A DNA stretch of 64,000 nucleotides from Pegea sp. RAD2-039 (Eukaryota; Chordata; Thaliacea; Salpida; Salpidae). The notes beneath the pieces were generated by a model. That model was not told where the DNA came from, did not search any database, and was given only the letters and a program-made list of their open reading frames with translations. This document shows positions 1-9,672 of the stretch, one piece after another (positions within the stretch are counted from its first letter, which is position 1; each line of letters starts with the position of its first letter). The translations under genes were made by a program, and so were the position numbers. The stretch covers positions 604,374 to 668,373 of the forward strand of contig JAQGEQ010000258.1 in assembly GCA_034620365.1 (NCBI GenBank). The letters run 5' to 3'.

Positions 1-132
1 CTTGTTACTCAAAAAGAATATATGACTGTTTGGTTGCTGAACAAAGATTTGTCTTCCACTTTTTACTGATTCTAATTCGCTTTGTAAAATTTGTTGCAAG
101 TGAAGACTTTGTTTCTTTTGCAAGAGATCCAT
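1..132 (-). CDS. ASDURF: ASDURF-like prefoldin subunit, 5' part (runs off window)
   Basis: The frame opens at the ATG at 132-130, with an in-frame stop just upstream (138-136), and stays open to base 1, giving 44 residues. The reading has a heptad-like leucine/glutamine helix followed by a segment reading FVQQPNSHIFFLSNK. This closely resembles the conserved RxxYRQQxNSNIFFLADR core of ASDURF, the small prefoldin-like protein made from the upstream ORF of vertebrate ASNSD1. In mammals ASDURF belongs to the prefoldin-like module of the PAQosome (R2TP chaperone). The next gene upstream on the same strand is UXT, another subunit of that module. A good splice acceptor (GTTGCTTTTTAG, ending at 203) lies about 70 bp before the ATG. 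PDRG1 or a canonical beta-prefoldin are alternatives, but the NSxIFFL signature favours ASDURF. Whether ASNSD1 follows cannot be seen. Confidence 0.75.
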   Translation of the reverse strand, partial: MDLLQKKQSLHLQQILQSELESVKSGRQIFVQQPNSHIFFLSNK

Positions 133-202
133 TAGTCAACAATTGAAGACAGAATCACAAATGGTATACCAAAAAGTTATTATAAAAATATTTATATTAT
201 AA

Positions 203-280
203 CTAAAAAGCAACAAAACATTTTCAATAATCAAAAATACATTCACACTTTTCAAGAACTAATAGAAAATAGTTTTTATT
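203..280 (-). promoter_or_regulatory. UXT poly(A) signal and ASDURF 3' splice acceptor (candidate intercistronic region)
   Basis: On the minus strand an AATAAA hexamer (280-275) follows the UXT stop by about 110 bp. About 70 bp further on comes a pyrimidine-rich acceptor ending TTTTTAG at 203. No donor separates the two genes that I can recognise. A poly(A) signal followed closely by an unpaired acceptor is the usual layout between genes of a spliced-leader operon. It could equally be the end of UXT plus a 5' UTR intron of the next gene. Confidence 0.45.
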
Positions 281-388
281 CTTAAATTATTCTAACATTT
301 AATATACTTAATCATAAAAGTGAAAAAGAACTTGTCTTTGATACAAATTATTATCATAAGTAAAATATTGAAGTTTGTTTTAATAATT

Positions 389-826
389 CTACAAACTTTG
401 TAGTTCCTTGAGACCTTCATGAACTAACCTAATGTTAGCTTTTACAGAAGAAATCTTGTCAGATATCTCATCTGATTTGATATTCAAGGATTTTACTTTT
501 TTTTCAATAAATTTTAATGCTTCAGGATAAGTAAAGTTCAGAAAAAATCCAAACCCAATAGAAACAAAAATAGTTTTTGTTTCAGGAACTATCGCTTGTA
601 CATAAAAATTACAACCAAGATCAACTTGAGCTTTTATTACATCTTCATCCTTTTTCATCAAATTTTGAATAACAGATTTTAACTGAAGATGTTCAGCCAT
701 TTCTTCATACAATTGTTCTCTTACATTTAACAAACTATTCAAATCTCTTTTCAGCCTCTCATTAACAAACTCTTCATACTTTTTTACTTTATCATTTACC
801 AAGAGAGAATTATCAGATTCTGACAT
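389..826 (-). CDS. UXT: Prefoldin-like protein UXT
   Basis: Single-exon gene of 145 aa, about the size of human UXT (157 aa). UXT is an alpha-type prefoldin that works with URI1, PDRG1, PFDN2, PFDN6 and ASDURF in the PAQosome/R2TP co-chaperone and also acts as a transcription cofactor. The sequence shows the expected plan: an N-terminal helix (RYE-like KYEEFVNERLKRDL), the signature VDLGCNFYVQAIVPET at about 68-83, the second hairpin IFVSIGFGFFLNFTYPEAL, and a C-terminal coiled coil ending in GLKELQSL. These match the family closely. An acceptor-like ACTATTTTCAG lies 26 bp before the ATG, so the 5' end is either cis-spliced in the UTR or trans-spliced. The ASDURF-like gene follows 256 bp downstream on the same strand. 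Confidence 0.95.
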   Translation of the reverse strand: MSESDNSLLVNDKVKKYEEFVNERLKRDLNSLLNVREQLYEEMAEHLQLKSVIQNLMKKDEDVIKAQVDLGCNFYVQAIVPETKTIFVSIGFGFFLNFTYPEALKFIEKKVKSLNIKSDEISDKISSVKANIRLVHEGLKELQSL

Positions 827-848
827 TTCAATAACTTAAATAAATTGT

Positions 849-866
849 ATCTGAAAATAGTTCAAG
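849..866 (-). promoter_or_regulatory. 3' splice acceptor just upstream of UXT start
   Basis: The minus strand reads TTGAACTATTTTCAG followed by the leader ATACAATTTATTTAAG and the UXT ATG. A strong acceptor this close to a start codon means the mature 5' UTR is very short. It fits either a 5' UTR intron or spliced-leader addition; no matching donor was identified upstream. Confidence 0.5.
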
Positions 867-3037
867 TTTTATTATAGACTTATTTCAAGTAAAATATTAT
901 TATAGAAATATTATAGAAATAATTTGACAATATTTAGAAAACCATTTTGTACACTTACTGTTACTTCACTATTTAAAATAGTAATCATATAATTATAAAA
1001 GTTGTTATTTAATTGATAGACTTTTTTAAGTGAAGAAAGCTGTCAAAATCATTTTTAACTTTTACTAAGCTCAGTAATCAAACACACAGCACGAAACTTG
1101 TAAAAGGAATTATACTCAATAGTTTCAGCTAGGGGGAAACTATGAACTTACTATTAAAAAGCGGTATTTTCGGTTTGTAACTAGTTAGACTAAAATTTCT
1201 GCATTCTATTCGTCCTAAGGTCTTAAAAAGAACATTGAACATAATTTCTTTATTACTCAACATTTTTGCTTATAATTTTCGATAACTTTGAAAACAGAAA
1301 TGTCTTTTACTTAAGATTGTTTTGCATCTTCTTGATAAAATTAAGTGATTAAAAAGGTCCACAAACTCCTTCAGGAAAAAAAGTTTTAGGATTACTAAAA
1401 GCTCAAGAAAAACATAGTATAAGTCCAAGTTACTAGACATTAATGAAACTTTACCATTCACGGTGGAATCTATTACTAACGATCTAGTTGTAACGGCCAC
1501 ACTCTATCAAAACAGACTTCTCTTGGCCTATATGTCAAGAAAATTACAAAGATCATAGTTATAACACCGAATAGTGAAGAAAGAGGTTGCCAACTTTTTT
1601 TGGAAGCGAAATGATTTGCTGCCACAATAAATTTTTTTATGACGCACTCAAAAAAGTGAAGAATGACAAGATTGGTTGGAGAATGAAGCCGGCAACTTTA
1701 TTTCAAACCTTGCGGTATAAAAATGAAAGACCTACTGTTGAGTTATACCGATGACAAATTTTACTATTTAAAGTATTTACGTATTGTTTTTGATTTTAAT
1801 AAATTAAAAGATCAAAAGGTGATCATATATTACATTTGCCATCATACTATAGATAACATTTTATTTTCTAAGCTATATCAATTTTAAGAAGGTTTTATGA
1901 GCTTTGATATCTCAGTTACCAATAAAAAAAATATAAATATACAAGTAGTATTATTCAGTTTAGGTGGTTTGATTTTAAGAAATTTTCTTTCTTTTTTGAA
2001 ACGCTATATTTGTTAAACATTAACTTTCAAAACCCTTTAAGTCAACATGTCTATGTGTCACATAGCTAAGCAATGTTGTTGTAATAAATTGATGTATAAT
2101 AAATAATGTTAAAGGTTTGTAAAATGGTCTATTAAGTTTTAATTTTTATTGCAAATATTAAACTTTTACCTAAGATAAGTTTAGTTTATTTTTTAGTTAC
2201 TGCAAATGTTCTTTTAGCAATAGCACTTTACTTATTTTGTATTTTAAGAAGTACTTAGTTGTCTATATTAGTGACTCTCAAAATTTTTCGAGTTGGCGTT
2301 GTCAGTACTTCTAAAAAGTCAGAATTTTCTTATAGGTAAGATATTATAAATCAACCACTTATTAGTGATCACACAGTAGTCCTTAGTACCCAATCCTTAG
2401 TGCCCAGTCCTTACTGCCCAGTCCTTAGTGCCCATCTTAATATAGTTCTGAGTTCTTGCTAAATAAAGGGTAATGATGACTTAATCAGTTTAGGGGTTTT
2501 AACAAATTAATGATAAAATTATAATCTGTTTTGTTATAATCCAGTAGAAGCAGGTAAACCTTAATTACCATCAAAATAAAGTGATATAATTCTGAAATAA
2601 GATGGTTACGTTTGTTGTTTTTAGCTAAGGACTAAGTGAATCACCTGAATGATTCTTCTACTAAATCAGATTAATTCACTTGAGGTGCTTAAAAACTTTG
2701 CTGGTATAACATACTAAATTTCCGATCACCTACTGAGGATGGGGTAGCCCTTTGATAAAAAGAGGCTCCAATAAACATAGAGATTTCTGCTTTAGATATA
2801 TTCTGTCGATGAAGTGTTTTTTAATTTCTGTCAGGAACTGATTAGGTTTAAATAATCAATAAAAAACTAAACTATTAAATATTAAAGTTGTAAATACATA
2901 ATTAACCATCTAGGTTTAGTTTACTTCAAGGACGTTTTTTTGAAAACTCCTAAATAATCTTTAAGGACTCAGAGCTAAGTTTTAGAACCACTTATGTAAG
3001 CCATAGAGTTTTTAAACAAACTGTGATTTTGTTGTAG
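867..3037. other. Intergenic region between divergent UXT and PHYH-type genes
   Basis: AT-rich non-coding sequence separating divergently transcribed genes, so it should hold both promoters. It must also contain the 5' exon of the dioxygenase gene, because the first exon I can place begins with an acceptor at 3038 and has no in-frame ATG. A 14-bp minisatellite lies at 2379-2434. Open frames here (for example 1270-1500) have no recognisable protein features. Confidence 0.5.
2379..2434. repeat. 14-bp minisatellite, four copies
   Basis: Four head-to-tail copies of a 14-bp unit, consensus GTCCTTAGTGCCCA, with one or two substitutions per copy. It is noticeably richer in G+C than the surrounding DNA. 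Function unknown. Confidence 0.85.
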
Positions 3038-5043
3038 CTTGATGATATAAGTGATTGGAGTAATATAGATTCCGATACAGGATCACTTGGTGAAAAACAT
3101 AATTGGCGAAAAGGTTTTGGTGAATTTGAATTAAACGCTTCTCAAATAAGGGACTATTTTCAGTAAGCAAATGTTATCGTTGATAATTTATTAGTTACTT
3201 ATTGTAGCTTAAAATGTGTATTATCTCAAGAAATTTTCTTGTAAGATTATAACTTCTTAAACTAACATGTAAATTTCCCTGAAATGTTTTTCTATTAGTA
3301 ATTGAGAGCATATAAAAAGTTACATAATGGGTATTGAATGTAGGGTGATGGAGGTATTCTGAAAACCTCAACGGTAGAAAGGTCTTTAATAGTTTTAGTA
3401 TAAAATGAAAGAATATCCAAACAAAAGTACTCTTCTTCATAACATTTTTGACACACAGTTTTTACTAACAGAAATGGATTTTTAGGGCCAATTAGAGTTT
3501 TGTCCGAAGAAAGTTGTTTAAAACTGCTTGAAGATTATGAACTAATTATTGTAAGTAGTCTAGTTATTAAAGAAATGTATATACTTATTCTTGAGTAAAT
3601 GTAATTAATTAATTAAAATAGAAAACACTCAAAAGTGGAATAAATTTAGTTAAGAAAATAAGTTTTACGATATACGGTTAATAAAAAGTTGAAGAAAAGT
3701 AATAATTAAATAATTATATCTAACATTATATCTTAAATATAGGATAGTGGTAAAAATGAATTATATTATGAATACCACAAAAACCAAACTGGTGATACAA
3801 ATAATGTCCTGTTTCATGCACTTGGACATTGGAGAATAACTAGACGATTTCATGATTTAATTTTTCAACCATCAATTACAGTTTGTAAACTTGAAAAACT
3901 TAATAGTTGCTTACAAAATATAGTTTTAAGTAATAAAATATTTAAATGGAAATTCTTTTGATTGTTTCTTTCTGCTGATGAAAAAACATGTCATATGCAA
4001 ATGTATAAACACTAGTAATTAATAAAAGGTGAAATAAATCCATATTTCTGATTTATTCAAAAAGTCAAACTTTACTTTCCAAAACTTTATAGTCAAACTT
4101 ATTAATGACGAAATCACTATTTTGTATGGATTAGATACCAAGCTCTCAAATAATCAAACCAACAAGCGAAAACAAAGTTTCAGTTCGTTTATGGCACGAC
4201 CAATTATTTGCAAAACCTGCTCATTATGGCGGATGCGTAGCTTGGCACCAGGATTTCAGCTACTGGACAAGAACATCTCCAATGGAACATTTAACGGTTT
4301 TTATTACACATTGAAGCTAACTTTAAAAACCATTTCGAATAAATTTCATACTACTTGTCATTATGATTTTAATAGATGACTTTAAAATGGTATTTTTTTT
4401 CTCGATTACAAGATGTTGCTCTTGAAACAAACTATCGAAAATGGATGCATCCACTACATCCCCGGCTCGCATAAATGGACCAGACAAGGAAAGCCTCTTC
4501 CAGTGACAGACTTTAATTTTAAAGATATGGAATCTATAAAGGTTTTGCAAAAAAATGCTGAATGTATAATTTGAAAAAGTCACTTTTTTGAACTAACTTT
4601 AGAAAAGTTATTTTGTGAAATTATTTTAAGTTTGAATTCACCCAGTTTTAAACATTTAAATTTTGAAAGAAAATCTTAACTGATGAAGAGTTGAAAGAGT
4701 TTCGACCTGTAGCTTGTCAACTAAAACCAGGAGAAGCTGTTTTTCATCATCCACTAGCAGTACATGGATCGTACCCTAACAGGTTTTTATAAAAAGTCTT
4801 GATAACATTTTTATCATCAAAACTAATCTTTTAAAGTTGAGTCAGATTTATTTCAGTAAATTGTTTGTTTAAAGGTCAAACAAACCTCGTCGAGCTGCTG
4901 TAGTAAACTACATCGCAGATGGGGTCACGTCAAACACAAATGAGTTGCTATTAGACAACACAGAAATAATCTATCAAGGCCAGAAGCTACAAGGCAAGTT
5001 TTTTCCTAAAGTGTTTGATATTTCCTGGGTATCAAAGCACTGA
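3038..5043 (+). CDS. Phytanoyl-CoA dioxygenase (PhyH) family protein, 5' end not resolved
   Basis: Fe(II)/2-oxoglutarate-dependent oxygenase of the PhyH/PHYHD group. Exons read as 3038-3162, 3472-3550, 3743-3880, 4093-4123 (31-nt microexon), 4184-4296, 4413-4541, 4670-4782 and 4875-5043, totalling 897 nt (298 aa plus stop) and in phase throughout. Metal ligands are visible as HxD in AWHQDFSYW (exon 5) and the distal histidine in [11 protein letters not shown] (exon 7). The Arg expected to bind 2-oxoglutarate follows in [10 protein letters not shown]. Other family motifs are [42 protein letters not shown] and VNYIADG. Exon 3 uses a GTTTGT donor. The exon 5/6 junction is the weak point because neighbouring frames also show family-like residues. 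At least one upstream exon with the start codon is missing. The substrate cannot be predicted. An AATAAA lies at 5082. Confidence 0.9.
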
Positions 5044-5081
5044 TTAATTAAAGTAAAAAATTTATACAAAGAAAACCTTGT

Positions 5082-5087
5082 AATAAA
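5082..5087 (+). terminator. Poly(A) signal of the PhyH-type gene
   Basis: AATAAA on the coding strand about 40 bp after the TGA stop. Further AATAAA hexamers follow near 5193 and 5243, so the exact 3' end may vary. Confidence 0.45.
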
Positions 5088-6674
5088 TTGATATCTCAAA
5101 AAATATGAAAATAATTTTACAATTTGAAAAATAATCGAAATCGTAGCTGTTTGGTTGTAAAAATATAAAAGACAGAAAGTTATTTTTAAAAGAATAAACA
5201 AAATCAGCCAAGCATAAGGAGAACATTCTAATGGTTTTATCAATAAAAACTAGATTTTAGTTAAAAGTTGTTTATAAAATAGTTGCTGGAAACAGAAAAT
5301 TGTACTGCACTATAGATTTTAAATTGATAAAAATTTATTTCAAATATAATGGAAGCTATAGAAGAGAGGATTATTGAAGCAAGAAACTGAAAGTAATCAA
5401 TATTCAAGTGCTATTGAAGTGCTAGCAAGTTTTAGTAAAAGAAAATCTGCAAATTCTACAATCAACAAAACAACAATAGACATTTACATAAAATCTTGAA
5501 AACAAAAGCAAATGATTTGATTAACAACTATTCTACAAGTTTTATAAATCTAATTAGAAAAAGAAAAGAGTTATAAGCTGAAACTCAGTCAACGTTAGTT
5601 GATCAATCAGTCAAGGCTTCCATGTACATCGATCTTGAGAAGGTGAAAGAATTTGCGAAGAATTTGACCTTAAAGACCTGTTATGATGTTTCAATATTAA
5701 TAACCTTACATATTTTTGTCATAAACTAGATATCTTGCAAGTATTCTAAGAATAAAAGCAAGTACAATTATTTATGGTCATAAACTAGATATCTTGCAAG
5801 TTTACTTGGTTCTTTTATTAATTTATCAGTACAATTAACAAGCTATGGTTTCATATAAGCGTTAAAAGGTTTACTTGGTTCTTTTATTAATTTATCAGGT
5901 TAACAAGCTGCTTGCATAGAAACATAATTTCAGGTATTTCAATTTGACCCAGATATTCGATTAAATTTATCTTCAGGTTTTTATTTAATCAAAATTACTG
6001 AAATATATTTTAGTTCTATCCATGTGACGATAATAGAATCCAACAAAAAGTATTGAAACTTTTACTGAAATCTTTTTCAACTGTTATTACATAAATAATT
6101 TACAAGTTTGTTATTTACACATATTCATATTTCTGTCTTAATAAAGAATTTAGACCAAAATTTCTTACAAAACTATTTTTTAAAGCAAATGGAAACCACA
6201 GTATTTTAGTTGAATAATTTGAGCTTGCTCAAGATTAAATGTCAATTTCAATCAATAATTGTTGACGAGACATACTTTTAACAAACTGAACGCACAATTT
6301 CTCTAGAAAACTTACCAGTGCAAACATATTGAAAATTCTGTTAAATAAGTTAAAGAATAATGTTAAATGAAATAACAAAAACTAGAAAATCACAGGTTTT
6401 GAAGATTGTTTACCTGTTATAAGTAAAAATTATAGAAAAAAAAAGTTTGATAATAAAATCAAAATTAAATTATTTGAGTAACGAGTTTGCTTATTTTGTC
6501 TTTAAAACTTTGTTAAAACAAACATGTCATTTTAATCACATCAAGTTTCTCTTTACATTTCATATGAACAATTACTTTTGAAGTTTGTTAGTTGACTTTA
6601 AATCTGTGGTCTTATACAAGAACTTATGCAAACACTGTTAGAATAGTCTAAAAATCAAAACAATAAGACATTCT
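5088..6674. other. Intergenic region between convergent genes
   Basis: Contains the 3' ends of the PhyH-type gene (+) and the RITA1 homologue (-). No coding segment recognised. Two pairs of short direct repeats occur at 5719-5898. Confidence 0.5.
5719..5898. repeat. Overlapping short direct repeats
   Basis: A 24-bp string beginning TCATAAACTAGATATC occurs at 5719-5742 and 5778-5801. A 29-bp string beginning TTTACTTGGTTCTTTT occurs at 5801-5829 and 5870-5898. The second copy of the first repeat abuts the first copy of the second, as if two slippage or duplication events overlapped. Confidence 0.85.
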
Positions 6675-9349
6675 TTAAATGTTGTCTAAACTGCAAAAGT
6701 TTGAAGAAAATATTTTTAAATCTTTAATTAAGAGTTGAAATCACCTCAAAAGTTAAAAAAAGTTTATTTAAAAAAATCCTACCTAGCACTTGATGGTCTA
6801 TGAAATCGGTTACTTCTGGCAGAAGAAGGTCTGACTGGTCCATTACTTCTAGCAGAAATAGACAGACTTCTACCAGTTGCTGATAGAGCATCATCACCTG
6901 CATCACCTGATTCATTCTTACTTCGAGAGCTCATCAGTGAAGTGAAGTCACTCAGGCGTGCAAGACGAACGATTCTAGGCGAAGCAGCTGATAAAAGAAG
7001 ACTTAGATAATAGACAAAATTCTAATTAAAATAAAGAATTGGTTTAGAAAGTTTTTATCCAGTTATATGAGAAACATTCAAAGGAAATGTAAAAAGGAAA
7101 AATAACGATTAACAGAAAAATGAAACAATTACATTGATGTTTGTTTTGTAGAAACTTATGATGAAATAATTTGGATTTATTTAGCAACTGAAACACGAAA
7201 TACCTCTTTCAGAACTACGAGATGATCTGGGAGTGGTTAGAGGAGTGTTTGTAGCACTTGCTATCATCTTGTAAGCTTGTTTTGATTGATTTGCTAAACG
7301 AAGAGCGTTTGCTACAGTTTCAGTATGGACCACTCCAGTAAATTCCGTAGCTAAAACAAATTGATACTAACTTAAAGACCTTAAATTAACAGTTTAAAAA
7401 ATAATAAGCTTCTACATATACACGTTAAACCATTCAAAACATTACTTACAACTAATTGAAAGTTTAAAGAGTATAGAATATAACATATTACTGAAAAATA
7501 GCGAGCATAACGTACAAAATATTCTTTAATCTTTCTACTAATGTAAAAAATTTATCAATGTAAAGCTGAATAAATATTTTATGAAATAGAGAAAAAAAGA
7601 TTGCCAGCGTAACTAAAAGAGGTTCATTTGAAATTAGAACATAGCTAACTCTATAAACAAATATAAAATACATATTCTACTTATATATTATTTATTTAAG
7701 AGTTTAAACTAGTAAATAATCATTTACTTTTGACAATTTCTATGTTTACTAGCTATAAGAATTTTAAAATTTAATAATTGTACAAGTTTACAATATGCTA
7801 GTTCTAAACTGGTCAACTTATTATCATTTCTCATTATATCAATTTCTTAAGTAGTCTATAAACCAAACTTAGCATAAGTGACTTAAATAATTAAACTCTA
7901 AAAAACATAATTTAAATTTTATATTTAAATGATATACACCAATAAGTAATAAACTATTTAAAGTTAGATTAATCAAAACAGTTAATTTCTTAACCAGTAT
8001 TCCAAAAAAATATGACTGGTCAAATTAAAAACCATAAATAAAATATTTCTTATTTGTATGTATCAGACAATTATCTGAAGCATAAAATTAACAACAACAA
8101 TATCTGACACAAACAAGTTTAACTTACAATCACAAACTGGTACATGGTCTGTTTTTGACACAGTTGTTTCAAGATTTGATCCTACTCTTGAACGTATGAC
8201 AGGGATCATATTCAAATTGTCTGAGTCTAAATTGTTTGCAGCTTCTTCGTTTCTTTTTGAACTTTTATCATTTTTTAAAGTTTCTATGTTCTTGTAAAAA
8301 AACACTAATTGATTGTCGAGTATATAAATGTTGTAATTATTCTACCTTGACGTTTTTTTCATATGATTTTTGGTTTGTAAGAAGAAAAGATGATTTTCTA
8401 GAAGCTGTTGGTCTATTTCTATCCAATTTATCACTTGTCAAATAATTAGGATTATTCTTTTCTTTTAAACATCGATGCAACTTTATCTGCTTGTACGAGT
8501 CTTGTCTATTGTAAAATAATTGTTTTAACGACGACGACAGATATAGTAAAAACTAAACAACATACACAGAATTTCGTTGAAATATATTTTATGTTAAAGA
8601 ATAGAAACATTTTGAAGTCTCAAAATTAAATCATGCCTTTCGAAATCAAACAACAATTAATCTGCAATCAAATGACTTTTCCTGACCTGGTTTTCCGCAT
8701 TTGACTTAATGATTGAGATGTAGTTTTTGGGGATGACTCAACATTTCCTTCAGACTCATCTAAAAATCACAATTAAAATCAACAGATATCTAGTTAGCTA
8801 TCTTTAATTTTCTAATAAGCTAAACAATCTATTTAACAAAATCTTTAATTAATTTAGTTATGATATAATATATATTTCATTTTGGGTGATAAAAAGTATT
8901 TAAATTTAAAAAGTGAGCAGACTTATCAAAAGAGATGAATTTATCATCATTCTGATTTATTGAAAAGTTGAAATTTATAAAACTTATCAAAATGTCAAAA
9001 AAGCTAGAATAATTATCACAACAATTTAACAGCAACTTATAATTATTTAGTGGTTTAGGAAAGATTAGATTAATTAAAATTATCAAAACTTACTTTTGAG
9101 GTTATATGATGTCCATAGTAATGGGGCCCCTTTTGATGTTGGACCTATAGTCCACGGTGGATCCCAATCTGCATCTTGACTTTGACGTTTAGTTTCTACT
9201 TGCTGGAGGAACCTAGTTGGTGAACCAAACAATGTTTCATCTACATGAGATTTTGTTGCTTTTGTTCGATAAGAAAAGTTAGTTTTCTTAGGTGTAACAG
9301 AATGAACTTTTTTTCCAACTAAGCCTATTTTCCCATTACTTGTATACAT
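6675..9349 (-). CDS. RITA1: RITA1 homologue (RBPJ-interacting and tubulin-associated protein)
   Basis: Seven exons on the minus strand: 9349-9094, 8759-8687, 8505-8346, 8290-8128, 7350-7204, 6987-6783 and 6690-6675. They total 1020 nt, giving 339 aa plus stop, with every junction in phase; the last exon adds only five residues. Vertebrate RITA1 binds RBPJ and tubulin and exports RBPJ from the nucleus, damping Notch output. Exon 1 carries the family signature: YRTKATKSHVDETLFGSP (about 27-44), DWDPPW (61-66), and PLLWTSY (76-82), which corresponds to the ALLWTPP RBPJ-docking segment of human RITA1. The Pro after LLWT is replaced by Ser. The rest is Ser/Arg-rich and disordered, ending in repeated SxSARSN and RPSS motifs that suit microtubule binding. 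An acceptor (TTTTTATTCAG) lies about 45 bp before the ATG, and BBIP1 sits directly upstream. Identity rests on the N-terminal block. Confidence 0.82.
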
Positions 9350-9394
9350 TTTATTAAAGCAGAAAAACTGTATGAAGTAACCACAAATTTAACA

Positions 9395-9412
9395 CTGAAT
9401 AAAAAGATAAGC
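9395..9412 (-). promoter_or_regulatory. 3' splice acceptor between BBIP1 and RITA1
   Basis: The minus strand reads CTTATCTTTTTATTCAG, ending about 45 bp before the RITA1 start and about 80 bp after the BBIP1 stop codon. The gap is too short for an ordinary promoter plus terminator. An unpaired acceptor in it is what a spliced-leader operon would show. Confidence 0.5.
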
Positions 9413-9477
9413 ATCAACAACTTATCATTAACACATTTTAAAATTATTAATTTAGATTTTTAATTAAAAAATTACAA

Positions 9478-9672
9478 CTAATTGTCTTGGTCTTCTTCAG
9501 CTTTCATAGCTTCTTGAGCTTTTTTTTGAATTTTTTCTAGCTTTTCAAGAGTGATTGACTTTAATGGCATAATTTTAGGTTTACACAAAACCAAAGATGG
9601 CTTGTCTTCTCGATAAAGTTCCCCATTTTTAGGTAACACTTCTTTAAACTGTTTTGAACCCACTTCAGACAT
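9478..9672 (-). CDS. BBIP1: BBSome-interacting protein 1
   Basis: Intronless 64-aa protein. BBIP1 (BBIP10/BBS18) is the smallest BBSome subunit, needed for assembly of the complex that moves membrane cargo in cilia; it also affects cytoplasmic microtubule stability. The sequence matches the conserved core: FKEVLPKNGELY, then LVLCKPKIMPLKSITLEKLEK and the helical KKAQEAMKAEEDQ tail. Human BBIP1 shows the same order ([30 protein letters not shown], QAAQN). The ATG follows a short leader after possible acceptor AGs. RITA1 begins 128 bp downstream on the same strand. Length and motif order leave little doubt. Confidence 0.92.
   Translation of the reverse strand: MSEVGSKQFKEVLPKNGELYREDKPSLVLCKPKIMPLKSITLEKLEKIQKKAQEAMKAEEDQDN

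Noticed and set aside
4122-4379. 85-codon plus-strand frame over PhyH exons 4-5
   Set aside because: It reads the exon in the wrong frame. The correct frame gives the conserved WHDQLF and WHQDFSYW motifs.
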